Shown in pieces: positions 22,615 to 35,220 of a stretch of 64,000 bases of DNA. This DNA comes from Haberlea rhodopensis (lineage: Eukaryota; Streptophyta; Magnoliopsida; Lamiales; Gesneriaceae). Numbering within the stretch: position 1 is the first letter of the stretch; each line of letters begins with the position of its first letter. The DNA lies in NCBI GenBank assembly GCA_907163345.1, contig CAJQUN010000009.1:1550001-1614000 (forward strand), written 5' to 3'. The position numbers were made by a program, and so were the translations under genes. The notes beneath the pieces are model-generated. The model had not been told where the DNA came from. It saw nothing but the letters and a program-made list of their open reading frames with translations, and ran no database searches.

Positions 22615-25600
22615 ATGGATCAAATGGGACAACCATGCCCGGTTGACACGCATCTTTTGTCATTGCAGTCTTCACATCGATCTGATGATGTATAGTAAGG
22701 TGATATGGATAGCATACTGCGTGCGAGAAACCCAGATAGCTATTTTTGGGAAATGTGTTCACTAAATATACGCGTTGTTAATTTGTTGCACGTGATTGGA
22801 TTTTAGGTATATATATGTTTGGTAAGATTGAGCTTGACATGCACATGATCACGGCTTTAGTTGAGAGATGACGCCGTGAACACACACATTTCATTTTAGA
22901 TCGGGAGAGATGTCTATCACACTGTAAGACATTGCAGTAATATGGTCATTGCCAGTAGATAGCATCGTAGTGTCGGAGATAGATATTGACATACATATTT
23001 AAGATTCATACCAGATATCAAATACTTTAATTGTGCGAGGTTGAGATTAGTTGCTTTGAAAAATCATTTGCGGCTCAATCCCTTGAATATTGTAATGCCT
23101 CGATTTGCTTTATACACGTGTGATATGATTATATCGTTATTATGACTAATTTCGATATGATATGAATTGGGTTCGGGTTGAACCGAGGATGAATTAATAC
23201 ATGTATAAAATGATATATGGCAATGAATGAAACATATGGCAATGTATGACTTGAATTAAATCAAGTGTAGTGACATATCAAGTAACTATGAGTATGCATT
23301 TGATTTGGATGTCATGTACAATTTCAATTAAGAGGAAAGTTGCATTTGCATTTGAATTTGGATTTCACCTTCATGTACATGTCAATTAGCATGTCATTGC
23401 AATTAGCATGTCATTATCTCCAACATGACCTATATCAAGTGGACTAGTGGGTGGAATCACATACTACACCACTTTTCACCTAAAATTCTCTACAAAGCTT
23501 CTCTCCAACCCTTGCAGATTCTTCTTGGTTTGAGCTTGGATTTCACTAGAGAATTAAGCTAGGAAGTTGAGTGAAGTGATTTCCTAACTTCTTGGTAAAG
23601 AATTTATGGTTTTGAACTTGAATTGTGTAGTTGGTGTTGAAGTATGTGAATTTGAATATCAAATGTTCATGCTTAGAATCATAACATGTTTATATGCCAA
23701 GAATTGGATTCTAAGATGGTAGAAACATGTTTATATGATACTAGGTATTGCATGAAACATGGTTACATGTAAATTTGTGAGTAGGAGAAGAAGTACCATG
23801 AAGATATGCTTCAAAATCGCCATGCTCTAAGTTTTCTGGACATCGGCGATCGATCGGTGCTTGTGTTGTGATCGATCGCCGAGGACAGATAAAATATAAG
23901 GCGGTGAAAATATGTGGCGATCGATCGCCAAGTAGTTGCGATCGATCGCGAGGAGACAGAAAGTTTTGGCGATCGATCGGCAATTGTAGCGATCGATCGG
24001 TGCCTTGGAATTTTTGAAAATGTTATATTTTTGTCACAATTGTTTATGAAGCCTCTTATAACATGGTTTATTGGTGATATTATTGTAGCATCATCATAGG
24101 GAACGGGGAAACGAGGCAATTAGCCAGTGACGACTGATTTATCTCGTTTGTGTCGCTTTACAGGTACGTGTTGACGTACGGAGTATAGATATTGTGTGAT
24201 GATGTTATGAGATTGATATCATATGAATTGTGTTGTGTTGGTATCATATGATTGGTAGTATCATATGCATGTACATTCATGGATATCATGTGTTTGAAAT
24301 GGATGATGTATATGCTTTAGCATTAGAGGTATACGCCTGTTTTGGGTATATGCTCGGGTATGCTACATATACGTTAGCATTAGAGGTATACGCCTGGTTT
24401 GGGTATATACTCTGGCTATGATCACATATGAGTGCGGGTACTATGATATGTGCTGCTAATATGAAGATGTGATGTGGTTCCACTGACATATTGAGCTGAG
24501 ATAGACATATCATATTGGTCTCGTGATAATAGGGTGATAGTTGAGACATGTCGACATGGTGCATTGGTTGATGCATGATACAGAGCATTCACATTGGATA
24601 TGATGTTTATTGTGCTTTATCATTGATATTGTGTTTTGATATTGCACTAAGATAGTGGTTTATCTATACTCATGTTGTGTGAATGTTTCTGTATGATTTC
24701 ATAGACGTGGGAATCGTGAGTCTTATTCCGCTGCGAGGTGAACCACTGCATAGGAGTTGTGCTGGCTTAGGTTGTTATTTATACATGTGATGTATATGTG
24801 AATAGGGTTTTTGTACTTGTGGTTTTGTACATCTGTAACAACCTATTAGAAAAAAACTCTTAAACAGTGTATGAATTACTTAATTCTGACTCACATATGT
24901 ACTTGCGATTGAATACATAATGGATTAAGTAACAAGGACCCCACAAATATACATAGTACGCCAGATGATGTTGTTAAGTTTACACGGGATTGTGCGTTAT
25001 TGATGTTAGGGGAATTGTATGCCCTATTCATCAGGTAATTTTGTTAGGTTATTGTATTTACAGAAGTTGGAGGATATCGACTCTGCCCGTCCTTAGTTGG
25101 GGTAGTGCTGTGTTGGCATACTTGTATCGTGAGTTGTGCACGTCATCAGATAGAGGAAAAAAGTTATAGGTGGTGGATTGCAACTCGTACATGTGAACAA
25201 TATGTTTGTTTGTTTTAATAATTAAAATATGTTGTCAATCTAACTTGTATTATTGATGTCACTACAATAAATGTGATTTGTGCATGATCAGGAATCCCAA
25301 GTTTGACTCCTCAATTGGGTAGCCAAATATATGATATTTGGCAAAAAATGATCGGCCCAGAGAACTAGGAGCCATTACATACGCATCATCAAGGACATCC
25401 TCGATGAGCAGCTAATAACTCAAGTAAACATGCTGTTAAATTAGTTTGTACCAAAAGCATTCTTTTTATATTTTTTACAGCAATGTTGTTTTGTAGTTTA
25501 ATTGGTAGCCGTGCCCTGATGAGTATACAGAATGAATTACCCAGTTAGGGAGTCCGTTGATTTATTCGACATAGTTGAAATGCAACGGTCTAGTAGAGTA

Positions 25601-26436
25601 GTTCGACAATTTGGTATGCTACAAGACATCCCAGAAGATCCACAATCGGGGGATGATATATTGCATAATGTTGGTCGAAGGGGGAACGTCAACAAAGACC
25701 GAAGCAGTCAGCATACCGCATACATACTTCGCTGGGAGAGGGTAAATGATCTACGTGTGGACATGCCACGATTTACTGATGGTGGTTACTACGTTGTTGT
25801 CGGATACAGTGAGTGATATGAATAAGTCACACGTAGATACATTGGACGTCAAGAATATTTTGTACAGACATGATATCAACATGGTGATGGCCCGGCATGG
25901 CAGCATGTGGTACGTTAATTTAGTGAAATTTTGTTTTTATAATTGTGGTACGTTAAGTTCAGTCTGTTGATACACGTCTGTTCCATACAGGCACTTCATC
26001 TACACATATTCCGACAGATTTCGCAGGAGCATCTACACATATCCAGACAGATTTTGCAGGCCTTCTACACATATCCAGACAGATTATGCAGGTACATCTA
26101 CGACGTTTGAGCCAAATGTCTACAGACTATTATTTTCATGTGCCTCCAGAATCATACGATCTATCTCCATTCACTCCATATCCCCTCATGTCCACACAAG
26201 CCCACTTCAGCAACGTGGATACAAATGTCAATCTTGGGTTTGCAACATATGCGTCTCATACTTCACCTTTTGATGTCTCACCAGTTGTATTCCCTCAAGT
26301 GACGCCAATTCAACAGCCTGGCAACACACCTGCGGCAAGGGGAAGGGGTGAAGAAGTCGTTCGACAACGAAGAGTTCGAAGACAGACAAATCCTCCTCCT
26401 TGTGGTACTGGAGGAAATTTATTTCGTCGTCGTTGA
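22615..26436 (+). pseudogene. Plant mobile domain (MAIN/MAIL-like) gene, decayed and split by a solo LTR
   Basis: Resembles the transposon branch of plant mobile domain proteins; host relatives (MAIN, MAIL1) act in the nucleus in silencing and genome stability. Blocks in order on the plus strand: an N-terminal start (ATG 22615) with LLSLQSSHRSDDV; about 22830-22930 with LDMHMITALVER and THFILDRERC; RLNPLNI at about 23070-23090, continuing after the LTR at 24946 as HSTPDDVVKFTRDCALLMLG; WGSAVLAYLYRELC at about 25100-25145; VVRQFGMLQDIPEDPQ and SSQHTAYILRW in 25532-25816; and a basic C-terminal tail with RRQTNPPPCGTGG ending at 26436. Stops at 22705 and about 22868 and others show decay. Exon borders cannot be fixed. 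Confidence 0.8.
23091..24945 (+). repeat. Solo LTR inserted in the plant-mobile-domain gene
   Basis: Begins TGTAATGCC (23091) and ends CCCCACA (24945), with the target duplication AATAT on each side (23086-23090, 24946-24950). Removing it with one duplication copy restores an open frame across the join, strong evidence for the borders. No internal coding region is present, so it is a solo LTR of about 1855 bp. It contains six GATCGATC palindromes at 23846-24000. Its layout resembles the chromovirus LTRs at 46031 and 51020, but most of the sequence differs. Confidence 0.75.
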
Positions 26437-26640
26437 AATCATCATTTATGTTGTATATATCTATGCGTTTTCTTACATTAGTTTGTTTGTGTTCTATTAT
26501 GTTACGATATAGTACATTATAACAACATATCAACAACAAAGTAAAAAATAGTAACATAACATATTACAATGATATTTCATAATATTCTACAACGACCAAC
26601 ATGAAAATTATTATTTTTTACATTACTCGAACAAATTACA

Positions 26641-28275
26641 AATTTACTGATTTTGCAATGAAGTAGAGCCCATCTGTCGTCTTGCTCGGGCTTCTGGCCA
26701 ATCCATCTCATTTTGGATATGTGTTGTTCGATCACTACCTACCAGTTTAGACTTACGCAGAATGGAGTTGTGGAATAACTCAAAGCACGGGGTGTCCCAA
26801 TAGTGCTCTGCCCACAGTGGATTGAATTGCCCTTGATATGTTCCAATATTCAGACATATTATAATATTGGTTGACAAGTTTTTTTGCATTTAAGCCACAA
26901 TGTCGACACACTTGTATCACATGTGAACATGGTATGCCGAATTATTTCTATTTTCCGCAGGAGCATTCCCCTGCTTTGAGGTTGACAACGTGAGTATTGG
27001 CGCCACATCCTGCTTGCTTCCTAGTAATTACAGAGGCGATTAATTGTCTTCGATCGAACATCCGAACATCATGGTGAATGGAATGATAGCCAGCACGAGC
27101 ATATTTTTCAAAGACATAATCCGGTCGATTATTCTGGATCATTCATTCCGCTTTCTTAAGTCGTTCAAGAACACATCGCTCAAAAGTTAGTTGCACAATG
27201 GCGGTTATTGGAAGGTGAAGAGCACCCTTCTCAAACTATACCAGCCTTTTTGCATTTGAGATCTCGAATCCATACTTATCTTTAACCATCTGAATAACAT
27301 ATCATATTTTTGTCCAGATTTGCATGATCAATCGATAAATCATTCAAAAGACAAGTGTGAGAACCACCACACTTTGTTATTTTGAATAGTCCAATTTTTT
27401 TACTCAATGAGGTGCACCAGAAACCATCTGCAAGGCATATCTGGTGTACTATGTTTGCACACCACTTTCCATAATGTTTTTGTACCTTTGACAACAAGAT
27501 ACTCATGTTTTGCAATCCGTACCGAGTATTCATTCACAGCTGCCTGAAGATGACTTTTATCTTTAAATACCATATTAAGATGGATATTTCCTTTGGAATA
27601 ATCGTAGTAACTCCCCCACTTACCAGTTGGAAGGTCGATCGAATCTCCAAATACGTCTGGATGTGTCGTGGAGAAAATAGAATTGTTGGATAAAGTCATG
27701 GTCATTTGTCGTGGTTGTGTCTGCTACATTAACTATCACATCTTCAATGTCAACCTCATCGGCATCAGACTCATCCTCAGATGGAATCCCCCCCGGTTCA
27801 GACTGAATATCATCTCTAAAATCCACAAAACTGTTTGCTAGTGGCTCGGGAACAATATTGTCAGCAACTATAGGAGCATCATCTTGAATCCTAGAGATAG
27901 TTGTCTTATTGTAACTACTACCACTTTTTGGCATTTCTGTAATAAAATCATAAGCTCTTCGTTCTGTTTGTATATACATCTCCAAACAACTATGATTTGT
28001 TCAAAATCCAATAGCTATGTTAAATTGTAATCACTGTTAACGTGAAAAATTATTTGTTTCATCCCCGACAAATCACTGAATATATATTTACAATATTTTT
28101 TCAGAATGAACTGGTTACGATCGATGCCAGTAATATCATATACGTCGTTCAATAACTGCAAATAATTAATAGTGCGAGATATTGTCATGCCTTTTGACGG
28201 ACCACGATAATATCTAACAGATTCTGCATCTTGTAATAAATCGTCTCCCCAATACAACAAAACTTTAATTGACAT
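26641..28275 (-). pseudogene. MURA-type Mutator transposase, DDE core deleted
   Basis: The minus strand begins MSIKVLLYWGDDLL (28275), a typical start of MuDR-type proteins. An acidic linker (27985-27750, SEDESDADEVDIED) is followed by a MuDR DNA-binding domain (27620-27390: HLNMVFKDKSHLQAAVNEYS, then KVVCKHSTPDMPCRWFL) and its zinc-binding continuation (FKITKCGGSHTC). The sequence then jumps to the C-terminal region (about 27142: HDVRMFDRRQLIASV) and a SWIM zinc finger, CSCGK...IPCSHVI, with stop codons between the cysteine pairs, and ends with an EMDWPEARARR-type tail near 26650. The roughly 250-300 residues with the DDE catalytic triad are missing between about 27280 and 27142. Confidence 0.8.
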
Positions 28276-28489
28276 ACCTTAAAAAATAAAGACAAAATTT
28301 ACAAATTAGTACATGATATATAATGTTGTTAAATTTGATTATTTATATAACAACGGACCTCTATTATGCCGATCGGAGGAAACAATGAAGACTATGGTTT
28401 ACGAATTCTACGAGCAACCAGAAGAAGATTTTGGTTTACGAAACGAGCAGCATTATGTTCGGCTATATAGACGAGTAAATTGATTGTTG

Positions 28490-28805
28490 TCGCCATCTGA
28501 GATGGCGACATAAAAATAATAATTTTTTTTTCGATGTAGCAAACTTAGACGGCGACAAAGTTTAAAAAAAGAATTTCTATGTCGTTCTATTCCGACATCG
28601 ACTGAAAAAATAAGTTTTTAATGTTATCGCCATGTGAGATGTCGATAATAAATATCGTTTAAGAATGTCGTCATCTCACATGACAACATAAAAAAATGTT
28701 TTTTTTAAAGAAGTCGCCATTCAACATGGCGACTTCGGTTAGCCTGATAATAAAAAAATGGATTAATTTGTTAAATAAAATATAAGTTAATTAATTAAAA
28801 AACCC
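28490..28805. repeat. Right TIR and subterminal hairpin array of the MULE
   Basis: About six palindromic modules run inward from the right terminus. One near 28487-28510 is almost perfect (GTCGCCATCT...AGATGGCGAC); others lie near 28540, 28575, 28625, 28665 and 28709-28733. They are followed by the terminal inverted repeat to 28805. Several have mutated on both arms so that pairing remains. Confidence 0.75.
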
Positions 28806-28815
28806 TACTCATTTC

Positions 28816-28988
28816 ATAAATCATACATCTATGTTTCATTATAAATTTCGATAATATAGACATGAGCGAAAAAAAAAAAGTACCACTAAGGATTGCAAAG
28901 CCCAAATATTTTATCCAATTACAGCAAAAGCGGTCAGCCAGTTGCTATAGTTATGGAAAAAGTATATTTTTAAAAAAATATTTTGTCG

Positions 28989-29019
<31 letters not shown>

Positions 29020-30524
29020 TCGTAGAGAAGCGATCATCACCGTCTATGACATAACAAATCTGATACAGTAGCATCCAATTGGTGCATCACTTAGTACGAA
29101 ACTTAAAATTGTGGCTCCGCTAACAATTATTGTTTTTGGGTTAATAGTATACGTTTGATCTAACAAAATTGTTAATTCTCATTAAAATAATGGATTCTTA
29201 CTGATTGTGGCAAACATTTGCCTCAATATTAACCCTTCGGGTCAACCTCTTCATCGATCTACATGGATATAATTCATTAATTGTGTATTCATTTTAAACA
29301 TTGGTCTCAAAAAAATAAATAAATAAACAAACAAACATTGGTATCAAAATGATTCACATTTTAAAGAAACAAATGGACAAATATATAAAGTTTCAAAAAA
29401 AATCACGAACATTAAGATCAACATATTCTTTCTCCCAGTTCGAATCTTTATTTTCTTTATCTTGTTGAAATATTTATTTTTGGGAACAATTTATATGATT
29501 ATTAAATTACATTAATTTATTTTATTTAAAACACATTCTTTGAAAAATAAAAGTATTGACGTATGTTTATTGAAAAATGTATCTAATGAGAGGCGAATAA
29601 GAGTAGTCATTTTTTCTTAAAACAATTGGCTTTAAATATAGTTTAATTTTAAATAAGGCCAACTTATATTTTTATATATCCAATAATTTCTATTAAACAG
29701 AGACTATTGCTCCTCGTATAAACCATGTTGTTGCTCGAATATAAGAATTTTTTATACGAGCCGAGTGTTTACAAATACCAAGACACATACATCCGACTCA
29801 TATAAGAAATTCCCTTCAAATAAATATAGTAATGAATCAGCACTTATTTTTTAAATTTTAATACAAATAATCACATTATATCATCCAGCATATTAAGCAT
29901 TAATTAGCCCCCCTTAATATGTATTATCACATTACGTTACCCTTATTTTCCCATAGGTCATGTTGGGAAAATAGACTTAATGAGGAAAAAATAAAAAGAA
30001 AATAATTGAAAATTTATTCTTCCCTGAAATTGGGTGTATCATAAAAGAATTGTGAGTATATGACATCCTATTACATTTTAAGCAACAAAAATACTAGTGT
30101 TACGCAACCATTTCAAAATTAAAACAAACAAAAAAAAAATCTCAACAATTATATATTACGACAAAAACGATATCAAGTTTCTCCAATATTGTTTTCTAAA
30201 ACTACGTCAGCAACAATAATTAAGTATATGATCTCAATGGATTGGAGTACACCTTCATTAACCATAGAAAGAATCAAGTTGGATCGTATACATACGCCAA
30301 AGACATACCACTACCCTCTTTTGTTTTCCTGGTTTGGGATATGCTGTGATACATATCACTGATGATGTATAAGTACGAACGACAAAATGTAAAAACACAA
30401 GTTATTTGAACAAATAAAGTAAAACAAAAAATTATTAAAAATGTATTTATTTTTCATAAAGATTTACTATATAAGGAAAAAAATCTATAAATGCACATAA
30501 CTTGTACTCCCATAGTACTAGTAT
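28816..30524. other. AT-rich intergenic region
   Basis: No coding signal. A pure TA microsatellite occupies about 28992-29020. The rest is AT-rich DNA without recognisable repeats at the level I can see. Confidence 0.7.
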
Positions 30525-30532
30525 TATATAAA
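30525..30532 (+). promoter_or_regulatory. TATA box of the MBD gene
   Basis: TATATAAA, 66 bp before the first in-frame ATG (30598), which leaves room for a leader of about 30-40 nt. The position fits but it is an AT-rich region, so the call is modest. Confidence 0.5.
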
Positions 30533-30597
30533 ATTGCAAAGCCTTGAAATCGAATCATTATAATAAATAAAACTTGGTAAAATAACTTGTTTTTCCA

Positions 30598-33362
30598 ATG
30601 TCACTTAAAGATTTCAACCCTTTAAATTTTCTTCTACCATCCCTAAGAAGAGAAGAAATGTCAGAAAACACAAGCCATTCTCATCTTCTTGGGTATTTCC
30701 CCACACCATTAGTCCCCACTGCTGCATCCAAAGGCTGGTCAACAACAAATCCAATGATTTTAGGACAAAATGTGTCTGAAAATCCTCATGATTCACAACC
30801 TATTCAAATACATCGTGGGATCATGCCAAATTTGCAATATCCCGACGTTCAACAGCATAATTTCATGAATTTGTTTGATCTTCAAGATCTAATATCTGCT
30901 GCAAGTGAAGAAGAGAGTTCTCAAAACATTTGGAGTCCCTTTGGATGTGTAGACATGGAGAAAGATCGCATCAAGAATGAGCACTACTCCACCGGCACTT
31001 CTTGGTTTGTTGATGATATGGTAATCAAGTTGACATCTTTCTCTACTAAGGAGTTGTATTTTTTTTTTTTATCTATTTTATTTTTCTCTCATACTTTGGA
31101 AAGTTATTAGGTCGTCTCCAACTCGTTGCAATATTTTTGCAATGAAATACCATAATTTATACACCAAACACTAAAGTTATCTCCAGTCCATCTCCTTCAG
31201 GTTTTATCGTAAAATGACTATTCTAATAATCTTCCCTACTATTTCATTTGCAACTTATTGCACTAAAAATATATTTACAAATTTATTAGTATCAATATAT
31301 CAAATTTACATTTAACTAATTAATTTAAATAATTTTCTAATATAAAGTAGTAAAAATACATTAATTATAACTTAAGTTGATAATTTTTGTTCTTTAATTT
31401 ACACTTCATCAACCATGCACACCATAACATTATTGGTATATATAAGGATTCAAGATTCAATAGTGATTATGAAGCCAACGTGAAGTGGCCAAAGGACAAT
31501 ATAGCTGCAGATGTTCAAGCAAAAACTGGTGCATCGAACCGTGGCAAACTCGGTGTAAGGAGGGTTCAAGAAAACAAAAATGGTGCGTCGAAACGAGTAC
31601 GTATTAGCTCGAAAGACTTCATTCTTCCTCAAGGTTGGATCACTTGGAAACAAGAAAGGTTGAATGGTAAAAGTGCAGGAAACAAAGATGTGGTAAATAT
31701 TCCGATTTTCACTACTGAGAATGGAAATAGGGTTTTACTATATTTTGGTTTACATTTTTAACTTTTAGCTTCTTTTTTTTTACAAATTTCTCTGATAATT
31801 TTGACATAATATTGTTCTATATTTTTAATGCTGGGTATATTAAGGTCAATTTCATACATAATTTTCTATTTCAAAACATGACCCCCTGATTTTTTTAGAT
31901 AAAAAGTTATCCTACCGTTTGAAGCTTTGTTTTTGCATGGCAACATCAAATTTAAAAATTGTCCTACAAACGACTAGGTATTATAATTATTAAAATTATC
32001 AATACCATAAAGTGCAAGTGTCTAACACCCTTCGATTTACAATAACGAATGGACGAATAGCTGCATTACAATATCACCTTATCTAAATGTCTCTCCTGTG
32101 ATTTGACATAAAAATATATAACATGGAGGTAGACGTTATTGTTTAAATAGCCGCATGATGTAAAAATATATAAGTTGGAGATAGACGTTATTGTTTAAAT
32201 TAGATTGGTGAAATTCATTATTCTTCGAACTAGATGGGGTTTGGATAATTCACCCTTAAATTAAAAAGAAACTTAAATGTCAGAATATTTGAATCACAAT
32301 GCAAATTAAGTAAGAACTTATATTTTTTTTTTATATGTCACTATGCAGTATTACATGGAACTAAGCACAAAGAAAAGATTCAGATCTCGCGTAGAGGTCA
32401 AAAGATACTTGCAAACCAAAGAACAGGTATGCTTGATCCTGTAATTTCTCGTGTTTCTTTTGTCCATTTCTCTTTGATATTACATGGTTATTCATTCAAC
32501 AAGTACAATATCAAATAGCTAAATCTCAGTACTTCAAAATATTTTAAATACATATGTAGTATACAAGGTGAATTAGATCTAAGTATCAATTGAAATATGA
32601 ACTAAGCAAACTAACTGGTGGATTCAAAACTTCATGTTTAACTCACATATAATGATACTACCGCAAACTAAACCCGCTAAGAGGGTGTATGAACAAATAT
32701 AATCTATTCAAAGAAGGTGTATCAGTAAACTAGAAATGGAGAGAGCCCAGTGTTTTCTTATTAACTTACAGTTTTAGCTGTTTTCTGGTTTGTTTTCTTT
32801 TGTAACTATTTGGGTAGTTTTCATATTCCTTTTATAATATAATATTTTGCCTGATAAAAAAAATGTCATTCCGATAAATCCTAATATGTAATTTTAACAA
32901 CAAAAGCAAGCAGTTTGTTTTGTCATCAGCAATACTAGAAACTCCTCTAGATAATCTTTTTTCCTGAAGATGAATCTGTAATCTTTTGTGGGTTTTGATG
33001 TTGTAAGCTATAGATCCACACAGACTAAGAGGTTTGAAAAGAACACACAAACATAAAACTTGTGTGTATACAAGTCATAATTCCAAAGACTTCTAGCAAG
33101 AGAATAATGGGTGAAAATATACAGGATAATCAGGTGGTCGTCCTGAATGAAATGGATGATCAGTTTCAAGGAACACAAGTGCCAATATCAACCGATCATG
33201 TTCATCGGAAGAAAATATTGAGAAGAGAAAAACTACAGGTACCATGAAAATAAACGAACTAAAAATTTATATATGTGATTCATTATACAGGAAAATATTT
33301 ATTTTATTTCTCAGGTGAGAAGACCGAAGAAAAATGTGGTAATAATGAGGAATGCCAAATAG
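30598..33362 (+). CDS. Methyl-CpG-binding domain (MBD) protein
   Basis: Nuclear protein with a plant MBD fold, likely a reader of CG methylation or a chromatin adaptor. Five plus-strand exons: 30598-31020, 31447-31692, 32349-32426, 33089-33238, 33315-33362. All junctions are GT-AG at phase 0, giving 945 nt = 314 aa. The MBD lies at residues of about 198-247, across the exon 2/3 junction: LPQGWITWKQERLNGKSAG, then YYMELSTKKRFRSRVEVKRY, the typical LPxGW...R..G..AG..D.YY......FRS..EV..YL pattern. The first 190 residues are low-complexity and unrecognised. The C-terminus is basic (VHRKKILRREKLQ, VRRPKKN), fitting nuclear or DNA contact. An in-frame second ATG at 30658 could also serve as start. 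The exon 4 acceptor (CCAAAG|ACT) was chosen because it alone keeps the phase. I cannot place it in a specific MBD class. Confidence 0.82.
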
Positions 33363-34695
33363 AATACATTGTTGAAGGTTGGTTTTTTGCATATATTTTT
33401 AGAACTTTCTTTCTAGATTATTTTGCTTAAGATTTTTGTTTCGTAGGTCAGCCAGTTATCCTCAATCAGTCTTACTCCTATTATGTTAAAGGTGGAACAA
33501 ACTTTTACCACCTTGTCAAATTTACAGTCCATTTACCTCAAATTTGATACCAAGGGCAAGTCTTGATTTCTAGTGAGACATATCGATTGTGATATTCTTC
33601 TGCTGATATCTAGAGGATCTGAGGTTCTTGTCTCGTGAAATTTATGTCAACTTGTTGTAGTAGTTATGTCGACATGTTGGTGATGGTATGTATTTGGTTG
33701 TATTTTGGATTTACTTTCGTAGAGTGAATGATTTGATTTGGAGGAAGGGATTTGATTTGGAAAACGATTTGAATAATGTATTTGAAATGAGACGATGCAT
33801 TTCAAATCCATCATAATTATCATTACATATACATGTATTAATAAATGGATGGATTTGAAATTCACCTAACATAAATCCATCTAACCAATTAAGTGGATTT
33901 GAAATTCATAGCTTCAAATTCTTCCATTCGAATGGACCCTAAGGGAATCGAAGGATTAAAATTTTGTTGTTTGTTTTGCAGTTGTGGGATAAAGCATGAC
34001 CTTATGTTTGTTTTTGTTCATATTATGTTCGTACTCGATCCGTATAAATTAGTAAAGCATATTCTTACAGGCTTTCGGAGTGGCACAACAAACAAACACT
34101 TAGCCGTGTTTGGATTGAATGATAGTGATTAGCAATTTTATATTTATTTTTTAGTCTCGTGTTTGGTTTAAATAATTGAAAGAAAAAAAAAAGTTATACA
34201 ATCATATTTATCCCACTTTATAGCAAAATTACGTATATTCCTATTTCTACCTTTTTTTACTATTTTAAAATTTGAAATTTCCACAAAAAATTGCAATTTA
34301 TTTCCTATAACTTAATCCAAAAAATTGAAATTCCTTCCGAAATTTGAAATTCTCGCTAAATTTGAAATTCAAATTTTCAATAGTAAGATTTTTGTTGCTT
34401 AACAATTGAGTATTCGTTTCTTTATTATTATTGTTTGGTGAATTGTGTGGGAATTGCTTTATATTAACTTCGGAAAATTTTGACAAAAAAAGTGTGCCAT
34501 TAGCAACAGTTTTAAACAGCTCGTAAGTTCCAGGTTTTAGGAGATGTTTTACAACTTTTACCACTGGCCAACATAACCCCTTCTATTGAACATAGGAATG
34601 TTAGTTGTAAAGTGATTGCATAACCGTTGCAAAAGGTTTAGGAGCCTTAAAAACAGCTTCTATAAGTCATTAAATAGGTTCTAAAAAAGAAATGG
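33363..34695. other. Intergenic region after the MBD gene
   Basis: 3' UTR followed by AT-rich non-coding DNA. About 33650-33935 contains repeated GATTTGAAATTCA-like phrases, and about 34095-34560 starts GTGTTTGGATTG, a kind of wording common in plant miniature elements. I could not define ends for either. Confidence 0.4.
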
Positions 34696-34701
34696 TATTG
34701 A

Positions 34702-35214
34702 TCTACGATGCACATACACTCCTAAAAAGCATTTGGTGCAGTATCGGACACTTCTAGGACACCGACACGTGTCCTGATTTTTTTTTAAAAAAAATAAATC
34801 GAACACCAGTATTGTACACTCCCATCAAAATAGGGCACCCATATTGGACACGGACGATATGCTTGTCCGAGTCAGAAAGGACATTTTTTGGGTTAATTGT
34901 ATAATTTAAAAGTTTTTGGTTAAAATGTTAATTTAAGTAATATTTATTTGGTGTTAGTATGAGTGATACTATGATGATTTCAGTGACATGCAATTACTTA
35001 TATTGAATTTGATAAGAATATTTTTGTTACTTTTACATGTTTTCGAAATTAAAAAAATGTGAATTTTAATATTTTGTAATATAATACATTTATAAAATAT
35101 ATAAAAATATATATAACACAGCCGTATCGTATCATGAAAATTTTGAAAATCTGTGTCGTCATATCCATATCGTATTGTGTCAATGTCGTCGTGTCAGTAT
35201 CCGTGCATCGTAGA
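34702..35214. mobile_element. Small non-autonomous TIR element (MITE)
   Basis: Perfect 12-bp terminal inverted repeats TCTACGATGCAC (34702-34713) and GTGCATCGTAGA (35203-35214), flanked by the direct repeat TATTGA (34696-34701 and 35215-35220). Length 513 bp, no coding capacity. The left part contains GGACACTTCTAGGACACCGACACGTGTCC-like wording (about 34745-34775) and the right part many TCGT/GTCG phrases. The superfamily is unclear: a 6-bp duplication fits none of the common superfamilies exactly. Confidence 0.7.
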
Positions 35215-35220
35215 TATTGA

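Larger units (their letters stand above)
21982..28805. mobile_element. Mutator-like element carrying MURA-like and plant-mobile-domain genes
   Basis: A 6824-bp element bounded by the perfect 10-bp direct repeat TACTCATTTC (21972-21981, 28806-28815); MULEs make 8-11 bp duplications. The ends are inverted: the left begins GGGTTTTTTTTAATTA and the right, reverse-complemented, begins GGGTTTTTTAATTAA. Similarity continues for about 90 bp into a GTCGCC motif. Inside are a decayed MURA-type transposase on the minus strand (28275-26641) and a decayed plant-mobile-domain gene on the plus strand (22615-26436), converging at about 26500. Arrays of short hairpins lie just inside each end. A solo LTR (23091-24945) was inserted later. 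The transposase lacks its DDE core, so the copy is not autonomous. Confidence 0.85.

Noticed and set aside
24286..24588. 100-codon minus-strand ORF with YPNQAYTSNA repeats
   Set aside because: Lies in the solo LTR and reflects short internal direct repeats (TTAGCATTAGAGGTATACGC).
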